Assembly (NCBI GenBank): GCA_030526455.1
Contig: JAUNCU010000023.1
Location: 1-22,142 of the forward strand
DNA from: Bacteroidales bacterium
GTDB lineage: Bacteria > Bacteroidota > Bacteroidia > Bacteroidales > Muribaculaceae
Length of the DNA: 22,142 nucleotides
Direction of reading: 5' to 3'
In this document: piece by piece, positions 22,072 through 22,142 of the stretch
How positions within the stretch are numbered: position 1 is the first letter of the stretch
Layout: every line of letters begins with the position of its first letter
The notes under the pieces: model-generated
Told to the model about the DNA's origin: nothing
The model's input: the letters and a program-made list of their open reading frames with translations, nothing else
The model's database searches: none
Translations under genes and position numbers: made by a program

Positions 22072-22142
22072 GCGCCAGGCGAAGGCTATTTGTATTTTCC
22101 TGATTTTGGTTGACTGTAAAAAGTCGTTACCCCTAATAAAAG

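Noticed and set aside
1..22142. CRISPR array, tRNA, rRNA or prophage genes
   Set aside because: No regularly spaced repeats, no cloverleaf sequence and no phage structural genes were seen on either strand.

Overview
The window looks like a chromosomal segment of a GC-rich member of the Bacteroidales (phylum Bacteroidota), most likely Prevotellaceae or Muribaculaceae. The reasons are promoter boxes of the Bacteroidota type (TAnnTTTG, often exactly TATCTTTG), the absence of clear Shine-Dalgarno sequences, and protein families common in that order: GHL10 glycosidase-like secreted proteins with terminal dockerin-type repeats, DUF2490, a DUF6249-like protein beside an ECF sigma factor, and DUF3822 beside rsmD. 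The taxon is inferred from gene content only.

Layout. Bases 1-4110 hold a leftward operon: small lipoprotein, isoprenyl diphosphate synthase, TatD-family nuclease, a compact GHL10 lipoprotein, and the start of another GHL10 gene cut by the window edge. Spacings are very tight, including a TAATG stop/start overlap. A 330-base gap (4079-4409) carries two palindromes whose apexes share a GGGGAC core. Next is a leftward TerB-like plus esterase pair (4410-5753), a rightward DUF2490 outer-membrane protein (5967-6698) and a terminator with a related apex.

Bases 6829-18150 are dominated by three large secreted GHL10 proteins in leftward orientation. Each has a GHL10 barrel, two or three fibronectin-like modules, a beta-propeller-like region and two dockerin-type calcium-loop repeats. 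The third (14800-18150) is broken by one in-frame TGA. With the two genes at the left edge there are five GHL10 paralogues in about 18 kb, in two subfamilies. A rightward REP-associated (RAYT/HUH) transposase with an extra C-terminal domain sits between the second and third large gene.

Bases 18271-21740 read rightward: a DUF6249-like membrane protein, an ECF sigma factor and a small two-helix membrane protein that is probably its anti-sigma factor, then DUF3822 and rsmD, which overlap by 10 bases. The last 400 bases have no convincing gene. They contain a terminator hairpin, several small hairpins, and a GTAG-footed hairpin with the form of a REP element.

The common theme of the GHL10 genes is probably envelope or extracellular glycan turnover. 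The E. coli relative DigH (YddW) acts on denuded peptidoglycan, but substrates here cannot be read from the sequence. The most noteworthy items are the expanded GHL10 family with dockerin-type tails, its premature stop, the RAYT gene together with REP-like and apex-conserved palindromes, a heptad repeat running through a stop codon, and a tandem promoter box touching a start codon.
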